This document shows positions 16,823 through 26,558 of a DNA stretch of 64,000 nucleotides, one piece after another. Position 1 is the stretch's first letter; every line of letters begins with the position of its first letter. The notes under the pieces are model-generated. The model ran no database searches. It was given only the letters and a program-made list of their open reading frames with translations, and was not told where the DNA came from. The stretch is from Kribbella sp. NBC_00382. Lineage in GTDB: Bacteria > Actinomycetota > Actinomycetes > Propionibacteriales > Kribbellaceae. The DNA is taken from positions 248,001 to 312,000 of the forward strand of contig NZ_CP107954.1 of the NCBI RefSeq assembly GCF_036067295.1, given 5' to 3'. Position numbers and translations under genes: made by a program.

Positions 16823-18336
16823 GTCAGGTCGCCCTGCGCCTGGATCTCTGCCTCGGGGTTGAGCGGGAGGACGATCTTGAACCACGTCTCGCCGGGTTTG
16901 GAGTCGACCCGGAGGTCGCCGTGGTGTTTCTTGACCACGATCCGCCAGGAGATGTCGAGGCCGAGGCCGGTGCCCTCTCCGATCGGCTTGGTGGTGAAGA
17001 AGGGCTCGAAGATGCGGCTCTTGATCTCGGGCGGGATGCCTGGACCGGTGTCCCCGATCATCACCACGGCGTAGGCACCGTCGCGCTTGGTCCGGATCGT
17101 CAGCGTGCCGGAGCCGTTCATCGCGGAGACGGCGTTGTCGATGATGTTGGTCCAGACCTGGTTCAGCTCGGCCGCGTACGCCGGGATCGGCGGCAGCTCC
17201 GGATCGAGCTCCTTCACCACGGTCAGTCCCTCGAACTTGCCCGACATCATCACCATCGTCGACTTCAGCAGCTCGCGCAGATCGACCACCTGGTACGGCG
17301 CCCGGTCGATCTGGGAGTACTGCTTGGCCGCCCCGACCAGGGTCGAGATCCGGGTCACCGAGTCGTCGATCTCGTTCATCAGCGACTCGGTGTCGATCGT
17401 GTACATCAGCCAGCGAACAGCACCTTCCAGGTACTCCGGTCCGACGGCGGTCAGCACCTCTTCCATCCAGTCCACGCCCAGCCCGACTGCGGCCAGCACC
17501 GGCGCGACGTCCCAGCTGTTGCGTACGTCGTGATCGTCGAGCCAGTCGGTCAAGGAGTCCTCGGCGTCGCTCAGCTCGATCGGCGACAGCTCCCGCGCCT
17601 TCGCCACCCGCTCGACGGCGTCCTCCTGGATCGCGACGATCTTGTGCAGCTTGGTCGAGTCAAGGGTGCCGTCGGCAAGCATCGCGAGCTTGGACCGCAT
17701 CCCGGCGACCCGTTGCCGCAGCGTCGCCGCGGCCCGAACCGCCGCAGCGGCAGGGTTGTTGAGCTCGTGCGTCAGGCCGGCCGACAGGGAGCCGAGGGCC
17801 AGCAGCCGCTCACGCTGGCCGATCGTCTCGTTGGTCCGGCGCGCTCCCATCACGAAGCCCTCGATCAGGTGCACCGCCATCGGGAACCAGGTGTTCATCA
17901 TCGTCGCCATCGCGGCCGCGTCGACGACGAAGAACTCCGACGGCTCCAGGACGTACATCGAGGAGGTGTAGCCCTTGCGGTCGTCCGTACCGAAGAACGC
18001 GTTGAACGCGCCGGCGTAGACCCCGCGCTGGGACGACCGGTTGATCTCGACCTCTTCACCCTGCAGCAGCTTGCACATCCGCAGCCCGCCGGACATCAGG
18101 ATGTAGCAGCAGGTGGCCTCGTCGCCCTCGGAGAAGACCTTGCCCTCTTCGACGGCCTGGACGTGACCCTCGCGGACCAGCCAGTCGAGCTGCTCGTCGG
18201 TCAGCGACTCGAACAGGAACAGCGTGCGCAACTCGTCGCGGGAGGCCGGGCGCGGTTCGTCGGTTGCCGGCCCGGAAGTCGCTGCCACAGAAGTCTCGGT
18301 CCCGGAAGTCTCAGTCACGGAAACAGGCTCGGTCAT
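16819..18336 (-). CDS. Sensor histidine kinase with N-terminal cyclic-nucleotide-binding domain
   Basis: 505 residues, no membrane segment. A Ser/Thr/Glu-rich tail is followed by a cNMP-binding-like beta-roll (about 35-150). The phosphorylation helix LSAGLTHELNNPAAA carries His190, and the ATPase domain ends with GDTGPGIPPEIKSRIFEPFFTT and GTGLGLDIS (G1 and G2 boxes). It should be a cytoplasmic kinase acting on the response regulator encoded just upstream, with which it shares one base (TGATG). The signal is unknown; cyclic nucleotides or redox state are possible. Confidence 0.92.
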   Translation of the reverse strand: MTEPVSVTETSGTETSVAATSGPATDEPRPASRDELRTLFLFESLTDEQLDWLVREGHVQAVEEGKVFSEGDEATCCYILMSGGLRMCKLLQGEEVEINRSSQRGVYAGAFNAFFGTDDRKGYTSSMYVLEPSEFFVVDAAAMATMMNTWFPMAVHLIEGFVMGARRTNETIGQRERLLALGSLSAGLTHELNNPAAAAVRAAATLRQRVAGMRSKLAMLADGTLDSTKLHKIVAIQEDAVERVAKARELSPIELSDAEDSLTDWLDDHDVRNSWDVAPVLAAVGLGVDWMEEVLTAVGPEYLEGAVRWLMYTIDTESLMNEIDDSVTRISTLVGAAKQYSQIDRAPYQVVDLRELLKSTMVMMSGKFEGLTVVKELDPELPPIPAYAAELNQVWTNIIDNAVSAMNGSGTLTIRTKRDGAYAVVMIGDTGPGIPPEIKSRIFEPFFTTKPIGEGTGLGLDISWRIVVKKHHGDLRVDSKPGETWFKIVLPLNPEAEIQAQGDLT

Positions 18337-19997
18337 CAGAGCATCTCCAGGTATCGGTGCACCAAGGTCACGGCCATCGCGCCGTCACCGACTGCCGAGG
18401 CGACCCGCTTGACGGACTCGGCCCGGACGTCGCCCGCCGCGAAGACGCCCGGCATGCTCGTCTCCAGGTGGTACGGATCCCGGTCCAGCGCCCAGCCCGG
18501 CGGCCGGCCGCGCAGGTCCGGTCCGGTCAGTACGAAGCCCTTGTCGTCGCGCAACAGCTCACCCGGCAGCCAGTCGGTCCGGGGCGCCGCGCCGATGAAC
18601 ACGAACATCCACTCCGTGTCCACCTCCCAGCTCTCCCCGGTCGTGCTGTTGGTGAGCGTCACGCACTCCAAGTGTTCCGCACCCTTGCAGGACACCACCT
18701 GCGTACAGGTGTGCACCTCGATGTTGTCGATGCCGCCGATCTGATCGATCAGATACGACGACATGGTCGCCTCGAGCGAGGGACCTCTTACCAGCATATG
18801 CACGCGTTTCGCATGCCGGGAGAAATAGACCGCGGCCTGACCGGCGGAGTTCGCTCCGCCGATGATGTAGACCTCCTGGCCGGCGCAGGCCGGACCCTCG
18901 GTCGTCGCGGAGCCGTAGTAGATCCCGCGGCCGCTGAGGTCGTCCACGCCGGGCGCTGCGAGGGTCCGGTACGAGACGCCGGTCGCCAGGATCACCGAGT
19001 GCGCGGCGATCTCGCTGCCGTCGGAGAACTCCAGCCGCCGGGCGGATCCGTTCGTCTCCAGCTTGACCACCTCGCGAGCGGTCAGCAGCTCGGCACCGAA
19101 GCGGATGGCCTGTCGCCGGGCCCGGTCGGTCAGCTGTGCCCCGGACACCCCATCAGGGAAGCCCAGGTAGTTCTCGATCCGGCTCGACTGACCCGCTTGT
19201 CCACCAGTCGCCACCTGCTCGACCAGTACTGTCCTCAGGCCCTCACTAGCCCCGTACACGGCAGCACCGAGCCCCGCCGGCCCGCCACCGACCACCACGA
19301 GGTCGTAGAACTCCTCTGCGGGGTGGGTCGACAGCCCGACCTTGTCGGCAAGGTCGGCCTCGGTCGGCGCGACCAGGACCGTACCGTCCGGGGTGATGAT
19401 GACCGGCAGCGTCGTACCGTCGATATCGGCGGCCGCGAGCAGCCGTTGGCTCTCCTCGTCGTCGACGCCCATCCAGCGGTACGGCACGGCGTTGCGAGCG
19501 AGGAAGTCGCGTGCGGCGAAGGACGGGGCCGACCAGCGGTGGCCGATCACCCGGGTCTCGTCGGCGGGCACGTCCGGAGTGGACTTCCACAGGTCGAGCA
19601 TGGAGTCGACCACCGGGTAGAGCTTCTCCTCCGGCGGGTTCCACGGCTTGAGCAGGTAGTGGTCGAGGTCGACCACGTTGATCGCCTGGATGGCGGCGTC
19701 GGTGTCGGCGTACGCGGTCAGCAGGACTCGGCGGGCGAGCGGGAACAGGTCCATCGCCGCTTCGAGGAAGTCGATCCCGGACATCCCCGGCATCCGGTAG
19801 TCCGCGAGCAGCAGGGCGACGGGCTCGCCCCGCAGCTTGAGCTCCTTGAGCGCCTCAAGGGCTTGGTCCGGGGACTCGGCCCGGACGATCCGGTTGTCCT
19901 CGGCGTACCGGCGGCGCAGGTCGCGGGCGATCGACCGGGAGACTCCCGGATCGTCGTCCACGGTCAGGATCACCGGGCGGGTTGTTGACGTTGGCAT
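18336..19997 (-). CDS. Response regulator fused to thioredoxin-reductase-like FAD oxidoreductase
   Basis: 553 residues in three parts: a receiver domain (VDDDP near 13, phospho-acceptor Asp66 in LLADYRMPG, Lys in LLKPWNP), a glutaredoxin-like segment (about 148-215) and a TrxR-like FAD/NAD(P) domain (VVVGGGPAGLGAA at 235; NADPH site IIGGANSAGQAA at 378). The position of the redox CxxC of true thioredoxin reductases reads SATTEG (363-368), so the usual disulfide chemistry is missing. ATG at 19997 is chosen because TATAAA lies six bases before it. Partner of the histidine kinase downstream. Confidence 0.92.
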   Translation of the reverse strand: MPTSTTRPVILTVDDDPGVSRSIARDLRRRYAEDNRIVRAESPDQALEALKELKLRGEPVALLLADYRMPGMSGIDFLEAAMDLFPLARRVLLTAYADTDAAIQAINVVDLDHYLLKPWNPPEEKLYPVVDSMLDLWKSTPDVPADETRVIGHRWSAPSFAARDFLARNAVPYRWMGVDDEESQRLLAAADIDGTTLPVIITPDGTVLVAPTEADLADKVGLSTHPAEEFYDLVVVGGGPAGLGAAVYGASEGLRTVLVEQVATGGQAGQSSRIENYLGFPDGVSGAQLTDRARRQAIRFGAELLTAREVVKLETNGSARRLEFSDGSEIAAHSVILATGVSYRTLAAPGVDDLSGRGIYYGSATTEGPACAGQEVYIIGGANSAGQAAVYFSRHAKRVHMLVRGPSLEATMSSYLIDQIGGIDNIEVHTCTQVVSCKGAEHLECVTLTNSTTGESWEVDTEWMFVFIGAAPRTDWLPGELLRDDKGFVLTGPDLRGRPPGWALDRDPYHLETSMPGVFAAGDVRAESVKRVASAVGDGAMAVTLVHRYLEML

Positions 19998-20052
19998 GCC
20001 TCTTTTATACAAGCGCCCGGCCAATTCCGGGCGCCGTTCATCCACAGGCTGA

Positions 20053-21834
20053 TTACGGCAGAGCTGCGAGGTACGGCGCGTGCGCGTTCTGGAACTCCCA
20101 GTTGTAGTACTTGTCCCAGTTGATCGACCACGTCATCAACCCGCGGAACGACGGGGAAGAACCGCCGCGAAGGCTGTAGCCACCGCAGTTCTGGCCCTTC
20201 ACCAGACAGTCGAGCGCTTGGTGAACGGCTGCCGGGGCGGTGTAGCCGTTCCCTGCGCTGCTGGCCGCCGGGAGGCCGAAGGCGATCTGGTCCTCACGGA
20301 GCCCGGGGAAGGTCTGTCCGGTGGTACCGACGGGGAAGCCGGCCTTGATCATGTCGGTCATCGCGATGTGGAAATCGGCGCCGCCCATCGTGTGGTACTG
20401 GTTGTCGAGCCCCATCACGGGCCCGGAGTTGTAGTCCTGGACGTGCAGCACGGTGAGCGAATCGCGCAGCGCGTGGATCACCGGCAGGTACGAGCCGCGC
20501 CGGTTGTCGCCGCCGTTGCCGCCGTCGCCGTAGAACTGGTAGCCGATCTGCACGAAGAACGTCTCCGGCGCCATCGTCAGCACGAACTTCGTCCCGTACT
20601 TCGCCTTCAGCGTCTTGAGCGCGCTGATCAGGTTGACCACCACGGGCGTGGTCGGGTTGCGGAAGTCGGTGTCGCCGGGGTTCAGGTAGAGCGAGTGGCC
20701 CTCGAAGTCGACGTCGAGCCCGTCGAGTCCCCAGCGGTCGATGATCGCGCTGACCGAGTTGACGAAAGTGTCGCGGGCCGCCGCGGTGGTGAGTTGCACC
20801 TGGCCGTTCTGGCCGCCGATCGAGAGCAGGACCTTCTTGCCTTGGGCCTGCTTGGCCTTGATGGCGGCGAGGAAGTCCGCGTCGCTCTCCACGTTCGCGC
20901 ACTCGCTGGCAGGGCAGCGGTTGAAGCGGATGTCGCCTGACGTGACAGAGGTCGGCTCGCCGAACGACAGGTTGATGATGTTCCACTGCGATGGGATGTC
21001 GGCCATCCGGACGTAGCCGGAGCCGTTGGCGAAGCTTGCGTGGAGGTAGCCGATCAGCGCGTGCTTCGGGAGGCCGGTACTGGTGCAGCCTGCGGTAGTA
21101 CCGGAGGCTGCTGCGCTCTTGGCCGACTCACCGTTGCTGTTGTACGCCGCAACTGTGTAGCTGTGGCTAGTGCATGCCGCTAGTCCGTCGACACTGGTTG
21201 AGGTGCCAGTGACTGTCTTGACCGGGGTAGCCCCCTCGTAGACGCGGTAGCCGGTCACTGTTCCCGTGGAGGCTCCCCAGCTCAGAGAGATCGCGCTGCT
21301 CGTAGTACCGGTCACAGAAGGAGTCCCCGGTACTCCGGGAGCGCCACCGGCCGGCGGGGTGCCACCAGGGCCATCGAGGTTCACGTCATCGGCCTGGTAC
21401 GCCGGTTGGCCGTACCACCCGTGGAGGTAGATCTGTGCCGACGTCTGACTCGCACCACTCGTGAAGGCGACCGTCAACTGCGTGTAGCCACTAGCGGAAG
21501 GCGTCCAGGTGGATGCACCGCCAGTGACGCCCAGGTAGACGTACGAGCCGCGCACCCAGGCAGACAGCGTGTACGCCGTATTGGGCTGCACCGCGACGGT
21601 CTGGCTGCACTGGGCGAAGTCTGAACCCGATACCGCCCCGTTGAGCGCGAACCCACCGCTGTGCGTCGGACTGGTGATCACCGAGCCGCCGGAGCAGCTC
21701 CAGCCGCTCAGCGAGCCCGCCTCGAAGCCGGGGTTGGTCAACAGGTTCGCGGCCTGCGCGGTCTGGGTGAAGCCGACCAGGCCGGCGATGACCAGCAGGA
21801 AACCGAGTAGAGCAGCAGAGCACCGTGAACGCAT
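20053..21834 (-). CDS. Secreted chitinase, GH18, with CBM and fibronectin III domains
   Basis: 593 residues. The signal peptide ends near AQA (28). Next is a CBM4/9/22-like beta-sandwich (NLLTNPGFEAGSLSGWSC, 30-155), a Gly/Pro linker, a fibronectin III domain (about 168-250) and a GH18 barrel (about 257-593). The catalytic DGLDVDFEG motif places the acid at Glu378, and SIGGQNG (338-344) is the second conserved strand. It degrades chitin outside the cell. Divergent from the serine protease gene across 237 bases. Confidence 0.95.
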   Translation of the reverse strand: MRSRCSAALLGFLLVIAGLVGFTQTAQAANLLTNPGFEAGSLSGWSCSGGSVITSPTHSGGFALNGAVSGSDFAQCSQTVAVQPNTAYTLSAWVRGSYVYLGVTGGASTWTPSASGYTQLTVAFTSGASQTSAQIYLHGWYGQPAYQADDVNLDGPGGTPPAGGAPGVPGTPSVTGTTSSAISLSWGASTGTVTGYRVYEGATPVKTVTGTSTSVDGLAACTSHSYTVAAYNSNGESAKSAAASGTTAGCTSTGLPKHALIGYLHASFANGSGYVRMADIPSQWNIINLSFGEPTSVTSGDIRFNRCPASECANVESDADFLAAIKAKQAQGKKVLLSIGGQNGQVQLTTAAARDTFVNSVSAIIDRWGLDGLDVDFEGHSLYLNPGDTDFRNPTTPVVVNLISALKTLKAKYGTKFVLTMAPETFFVQIGYQFYGDGGNGGDNRRGSYLPVIHALRDSLTVLHVQDYNSGPVMGLDNQYHTMGGADFHIAMTDMIKAGFPVGTTGQTFPGLREDQIAFGLPAASSAGNGYTAPAAVHQALDCLVKGQNCGGYSLRGGSSPSFRGLMTWSINWDKYYNWEFQNAHAPYLAALP

Positions 21835-22071
21835 GGGCGGACCTCCAGCGGTGAGAGTGGATTAAGTAGAGAGCTTTCAAAACTCACCGTCAAGGCATCA
21901 GGCTGTCGGATCTCCGCCCTTGTGGGAAAGCCGCCGCCGGTCGCTTTCCGTGCTCGGTCCGCCAGCTGGCAGTTATTCGCCAGCGGCTAGTTGAAGCCAA
22001 AACGATGAACTTCACGCGACTTCTTTGGCACTGTCATCGTCGCCAGCCCCCACTGCCCTGGAGGAAATCGC
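21835..22071. promoter_or_regulatory. Divergent intergenic region, chitinase/protease
   Basis: 237 bases without a gene. It holds a small hairpin (GCTGGC-8 nt-GCCAGC, 21965-21984) and the GGAGG ribosome site of the protease near 22061. Promoters for both secreted enzymes must lie here, but no clear -10/-35 pair or repeated operator could be singled out. Confidence 0.4.
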
Positions 22072-25062
22072 GTGAACCATCTGTCCTTGCGCCGACGGAC
22101 CGCGTTGATCGCGGCCGCTGTGCTCACCACCGCCGCCTTCACCGCATCCGCGGGCAACGCGGCACTCACTCTCGGCACGGCCCAGCCAGACAACCTGGCC
22201 GGCTCGCTGCAGCTCCCCCATTTCGCCCCCGGCCGGTACGTCGTGACGCTGGCCGACAAGCCGCTGGCGACGTACCAGGGTGGCGTGGCCGGGCTGAAGG
22301 CCACCAAGCCCGCCAAGGGCAAGAAGGTAGACACCACGGCCCCGGACTCCAAGCGCTACAGCAACTGGCTCGGCAGCCGCCAGAACACCGTCGCCGCCGC
22401 AGTCGGTGCCAAGGCGACCCGGCACTACTCGACGGCCGTCAACGCCTTCGCTGCCTCACTGACCAGCCAGCAGGTCTCTGCCTTGAGCAAGACCCCAGGT
22501 GTCGTCGCAGTGACGCCGGATCAGCTGCACCAGGCCCTGGACGACAAGAAGCCCACCGACTTCCTCAAGCTGTCCGGCAACTCCGGCGTCTGGAAGGCAC
22601 TGGGCGGCAACGCCGAGGCAGGCAAGGGCGTCGTGGTCGGTGTGGTCGACACGGGCATCTGGCCGGAGAGTGCATCACTCTCCGGACCCAAGCTGGGCAC
22701 TAAGGCCTCCGCCACCAGCCCGTACCGCGTCGGCGACAGCATCGTCATGCACAAGGCGGACGGGAACGACTTCACCGGCTCCTGCCAGGCAGGTGAGGAC
22801 TTCACTGCCGACCTGTGCAACACCAAGCTCATCAGCGCCAAGTACTTCGGGGACGCCTGGCTCGGCGCCACCCCACCCGAGGCCCGCGCCGACTACGCCT
22901 CCCCGCGCGACGGTGAAGGCCATGGCACGCACACTGCGACCACTGCGGCCGGCCGTGCGGGTGTGGACGTCTCCGAGAGCGGCATCAACTTCGGCACGAT
23001 CTCCGGTGTCGCCCCGGCGGCCAAGATCGCCGTCTACAAGGCGTTGTGGACCGGCAAGGACGGGGTCGGCTCGGGCGGCTACACGTCCGACATCCTCGCC
23101 GCGATCGACCAGGCAGTCGCGGACGGCGTCGACGTGATCAACTACTCCGTCGGCTCCATCTTCGAGTCCGCGCACACGGACCCGGTGCAGCTCGCCTTCC
23201 TGTCCGCTGCATCGGCGGGCATCTTCGTCTCGGCCGCTGGTGGCAACTCGGGCCCGGAGCCGTCGTCACTCGACAACACCTCGCCGTGGGTTACGACGGT
23301 CGGCGCGAGCACGGTGGCGCCGTACGAGGGAACAGTGGTCCTTGGCAACGGCGAGAAGTACGCCGGGCTGAGCACGTCGATCGCTACCAAGGTAGGCGCC
23401 AAGGCACTCGTCACCGGGGCGGCTGGTCGGGTGAGCAGCGCTACGGAGTACGACGGGTCGCAGTGCCTGCCCAACACGCTCGACTCGGCGCAGGTGGCCG
23501 GGAAGATCGTGGTGTGCGACCGGGGCGTGGGTGCCCGTGTCGACAAGTCTGCAGAGGTCAAGCGAGCCGGTGGCGTTGGCATGGTGCTGCTTAACCTCAC
23601 CGATCAAGACATGGTGGCCGACTCTCACGCAGTACCGACTGTGCACCTCAACACCCCCGGATCGCTCTCAGTGAAGGCATACGCCGGTACTGCCGGTGCT
23701 ACTGCGCAGCTAGTACCCGGCAACCTGACCTCGGCTGTTACGCCCTACCCGCAGATGGCCGACTTCTCGTCGCGTGGCCCGTCGCTGTCGAGCCATGGCG
23801 ACCTGCTGAAGCCGGACCTCGCTGCGCCGGGTGTGAACGTTCTGGCCGCGGTAGCCCCGCCCAGCAACGCGGGGCACAGCTACGCCTTCTACTCCGGTAC
23901 TTCGATGGCCGCACCGCACATCGCCGGCCTGGCTGCCCTCTACCTCGGCAAGCACCCCGACTGGACCCCCATGATGGTCAAGTCGGCGCTTATGACGACC
24001 ACTAGTGACGTGAAGACCTCCACTGGTGCCGTCGACAATGACCCGTTCGCTAGGGGCGCCGGTGAGGTCCAGCCGTCGCGCATGCTCGACCCGGGGCTCG
24101 TGTACGACTCGGGTGACGCCGACTGGCTCGGGTACCTCGAGGGCAGCGGGGTTGACACCGGTACAGGAGTACCGGCGATCGACCCGAGCAACTACAACGC
24201 GCCGTCGATCGCTGTCGGGGAACTGGTCGGCACGCAGACCATCACCCGTCGGGTGACCGCCGTGACCGGCGGGCTCTACCGGGCCACGGTGTCCGTGCCT
24301 GGCATGAAGGCGGTCGTCACCCCGTCGATCCTGAACCTGCAGACCGGCCAGACGAAGTCCTTCACGGTCAAGCTCACTCAGGACACCGCACCGTCGCACG
24401 AGACGACCAGCGGCTGGCTGACCTGGCAGGGCGCCGGTACCTCGGTCCGCAGCCCGATCGTGATCGTCCCGACCTCGGTCATCGCTCCTACCAATGTCAC
24501 AGGCTCGGGCGCATCCGGCTCGGTCTCTTTCGACGCCACGGTCGGCAAAGCTGGTGTGCCGATCAGGGCCTACGGGTTCACCTCTGCTCCGCTGGTGCCG
24601 GGTGAAGTACCGGCCGGTGCAGCTGACGCCGACCTGCCGGACTACCCGGTCACCGTGACTGCAGGCACCAAGGCAGTGCAGTGGAACATCAAGACGGTCG
24701 ACCCAGCCGGCAGCATCTGGATGGTGCTCTACAAGGTCGTCAACGGCCAGATGCAGTTGCTGTCCTTCGAAGGCACCGGTGCCAACGAGGCCTCCGCAAC
24801 CGTGGCGGCGCCGTCGCCGGGCGTGTGGGGCGTCCTAGCCATCACCCTCTCCAACCCGCCCGGCGCCGACACCACGAAGTACACGATGCAGACGAATGTC
24901 GTGACCGCTGGCAGCTCGCTGAAGGTCACGCCATCCTCCGCACCGGCCGCTGGCAAGCCCTTCCAGGTAACGGCTTCCTGGTCCGGCCTACCAACCGGCC
25001 AACGCTCCACCGGCTTCGTCGAGTTCCCCAACCGCGCAGGAACAGTAGTAACCGTCAACTGA
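22072..25062 (+). CDS. Secreted subtilisin-like serine protease (S8) with I9 prodomain and PA insert
   Basis: 996 residues. GTG start with GGAGG nine bases upstream; Sec signal to about residue 30; inhibitor I9-like prodomain (about 50-155). The catalytic triad is visible as VVDTGIWPES (Asp193), GHGTHTA (His284) and GTSMAAPH (Ser611). A protease-associated domain is inserted between His and Ser (about 440-550). The architecture resembles plant-type subtilases, followed by a fibronectin-like tail (about 700-790) and a C-terminal beta domain. Extracellular protein degradation is the likely role. Confidence 0.95.
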   Translation: MNHLSLRRRTALIAAAVLTTAAFTASAGNAALTLGTAQPDNLAGSLQLPHFAPGRYVVTLADKPLATYQGGVAGLKATKPAKGKKVDTTAPDSKRYSNWLGSRQNTVAAAVGAKATRHYSTAVNAFAASLTSQQVSALSKTPGVVAVTPDQLHQALDDKKPTDFLKLSGNSGVWKALGGNAEAGKGVVVGVVDTGIWPESASLSGPKLGTKASATSPYRVGDSIVMHKADGNDFTGSCQAGEDFTADLCNTKLISAKYFGDAWLGATPPEARADYASPRDGEGHGTHTATTAAGRAGVDVSESGINFGTISGVAPAAKIAVYKALWTGKDGVGSGGYTSDILAAIDQAVADGVDVINYSVGSIFESAHTDPVQLAFLSAASAGIFVSAAGGNSGPEPSSLDNTSPWVTTVGASTVAPYEGTVVLGNGEKYAGLSTSIATKVGAKALVTGAAGRVSSATEYDGSQCLPNTLDSAQVAGKIVVCDRGVGARVDKSAEVKRAGGVGMVLLNLTDQDMVADSHAVPTVHLNTPGSLSVKAYAGTAGATAQLVPGNLTSAVTPYPQMADFSSRGPSLSSHGDLLKPDLAAPGVNVLAAVAPPSNAGHSYAFYSGTSMAAPHIAGLAALYLGKHPDWTPMMVKSALMTTTSDVKTSTGAVDNDPFARGAGEVQPSRMLDPGLVYDSGDADWLGYLEGSGVDTGTGVPAIDPSNYNAPSIAVGELVGTQTITRRVTAVTGGLYRATVSVPGMKAVVTPSILNLQTGQTKSFTVKLTQDTAPSHETTSGWLTWQGAGTSVRSPIVIVPTSVIAPTNVTGSGASGSVSFDATVGKAGVPIRAYGFTSAPLVPGEVPAGAADADLPDYPVTVTAGTKAVQWNIKTVDPAGSIWMVLYKVVNGQMQLLSFEGTGANEASATVAAPSPGVWGVLAITLSNPPGADTTKYTMQTNVVTAGSSLKVTPSSAPAAGKPFQVTASWSGLPTGQRSTGFVEFPNRAGTVVTVN

Positions 25063-25067
25063 TCCGC

Positions 25068-25862
25068 CTAGATCCAGCGCCGGCGTGCGGCTTGTACGCC
25101 GGCCTGGAAGCGGGTCTGCGCGCCGAGGGACTCCATCAGCGCGCGGACCCGGCGTTGCGTAGTACGGGGGCTGATCCGGAGGTGGCGGCTGATCTTGTCG
25201 TCGGTGGCTCCTCCTGCGAGTAGAAGGAGGATGTCGCGGTCGGCTGGGCGCAGGCCGGCGATGTCGCCATTGAACGGCAGAGCCGGCATCGGGATCGCCA
25301 GTGCCCACAGCATCTCGAAGGTGGCGATCAGGCCGTCCAGTAGTCCGGACGAGCGGATCAGCAGGTGATAGTCACCCGCTGCCCGCTTGGTCAGCCCGAT
25401 GAGCGCCGTGTCGTCGTCAGCGATCGCCATCTTCATCGGCACCTGCGCCAGCACGCGGCTGACCTCGCCCGCGGACTGCAGCTCCGGCAGCACCCCCATG
25501 ATGTCCTGGCTCTCGAACACCTCCGTGCCATAGATCGCCCGGTAGCCCACGCCCGCGTGCAACCGATCCAGCTCCAACTGCTGCTGAGACGACGGCGGCG
25601 TCACGTACGGAGGCCGATCCAGCACCCGTACTTCGCGCTGCGCGTCCTCCTGCAGCCGCTCGTAGGTACGGAGCAGCGTCGGCCCGTCCTCGATCAACTC
25701 GACCTGGTCCCCCGCCAGCACCGGCTTACCCCGCGACCCCCGCAACTCGTCGGCGACGCTGCGTAGCCGGTTGAGCTGAGCATCCAACTCGTCCAGCGGA
25801 TCGGTGAGGGTGGACTGGTGAACGGGGGACGGCCCGCTCTGGTCCTCAACTTCATCTGCCAA
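25068..25862 (-). CDS. LuxR-type helix-turn-helix regulator
   Basis: 264 residues from a TTG start at 25862, chosen because AAGAGG lies six bases upstream and because the longer open frame upstream is antisense-like filler overlapping another gene. The middle resembles the PLD-like effector region of actinomycete TrmB/LuxR hybrids (ELIEDGPTLLRTYERLQEDA... then GTEVFESQDIMGVLPEL). The C-terminal LuxR helix-turn-helix is clear (LRPADRDILLLLAGGATDDKI...TTQRRVRALMESL, about 200-245). Ligand and targets unknown. The N-terminal winged helix of longer relatives is absent. Confidence 0.8.
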   Translation of the reverse strand: MADEVEDQSGPSPVHQSTLTDPLDELDAQLNRLRSVADELRGSRGKPVLAGDQVELIEDGPTLLRTYERLQEDAQREVRVLDRPPYVTPPSSQQQLELDRLHAGVGYRAIYGTEVFESQDIMGVLPELQSAGEVSRVLAQVPMKMAIADDDTALIGLTKRAAGDYHLLIRSSGLLDGLIATFEMLWALAIPMPALPFNGDIAGLRPADRDILLLLAGGATDDKISRHLRISPRTTQRRVRALMESLGAQTRFQAGVQAARRRWI

Positions 25863-25942
25863 CTGCAACCTCTTCGAACGTTCTATTCCAACGATGAACC
25901 ACAGAGTAGACCGCGCACCGACCGGTTGACAGCGTTGTCTCG

Positions 25943-26347
25943 TCAGGGCCCGCAACTCAGGCACGGCCAGACGAGGCCGCAACTGACACATCTCCCATCT
26001 ACCCCCGGCGCCGCCAGCCGCAACCCACCGACCGCTGCGAGGCTCGACTCGGGCGCCGGGGTGGACGTAGTACCGAGCGGTGGGGCAGCCGTAGTACTGG
26101 GTGATGGGGTGGAGAGCCAGCGGAGCTTGGTGGTGCCGTTCTGGCCGTGTACTGCCAGGACTGCGGCGATACCGCCCTCCCAGGCTGACGTCGCCGGCCA
26201 TCGCCCCCGCCAGCGCAGCGTCACCGTGCCGTCGGACCACTCGACCCCCTCGGCGACTATGACCAGCCCCGCCGCACCTGCCACCGGCGAGGCGCCCGGC
26301 GGCCGGACCAGGTGGAAGAGCCTTGGCTCTGACTGCGGGGTATTCAT
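25943..26347 (-). CDS. Small conserved hypothetical protein
   Basis: 134 residues. The first 80 form a compact beta-rich domain (FHLVRPPGA...VVAEGVEWSDGTVTLRW-type pattern, then AVHGQNGTTKLRW); the last 50 are low-complexity and end with a Cys pair pattern (CVSCGLVWPCLSC). It looks like a small uncharacterised actinobacterial family. It lies upstream of, and in the same direction as, the LuxR-type regulator, separated by 80 bases. No function can be assigned. Confidence 0.65.
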   Translation of the reverse strand: MNTPQSEPRLFHLVRPPGASPVAGAAGLVIVAEGVEWSDGTVTLRWRGRWPATSAWEGGIAAVLAVHGQNGTTKLRWLSTPSPSTTAAPPLGTTSTPAPESSLAAVGGLRLAAPGVDGRCVSCGLVWPCLSCGP

Positions 26348-26389
26348 GGTCCAAGGCTGCTTGGTGAGGGGGTGTGGTCACCAGGTGTG

Positions 26390-26418
26390 AGCTGTGGGCT
26401 CTCGAACAGCCCACAGCT
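26390..26418. repeat. Hairpin, 11-bp perfect stem, 7-nt loop
   Basis: AGCTGTGGGCT and AGCCCACAGCT pair perfectly around CTCGAAC. It lies in the 211-base divergent gap between the small hypothetical gene and the XRE regulator. It lacks a T-run, so an operator or mRNA leader structure is more likely than a terminator. Confidence 0.5.
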
Positions 26419-26558
26419 GCAACGCCTTGCAGGGTTGGGCTTCGGAAGCGCTGCGGCGGGTTCTGTCGGTAGGGCCTTGTAGGTTCTCGCTACGCACCGC
26501 AACCACCAGGCGTGACCAGTGGCCGGCTAGACCGGCAGCTCGAACAGGGGAGGATCCT

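Noticed and set aside
21965..21984. Six-base hairpin between chitinase and protease as an operator
   Set aside because: Too short to stand out from chance in GC-rich DNA, and no second copy was found.
25863..26414. Long N-terminal extension of the LuxR-type regulator
   Set aside because: The extra 184 residues are Arg/Gly/Pro-rich filler overlapping the small gene at 25943 in another frame; the core with its own ribosome site starts at 25862.
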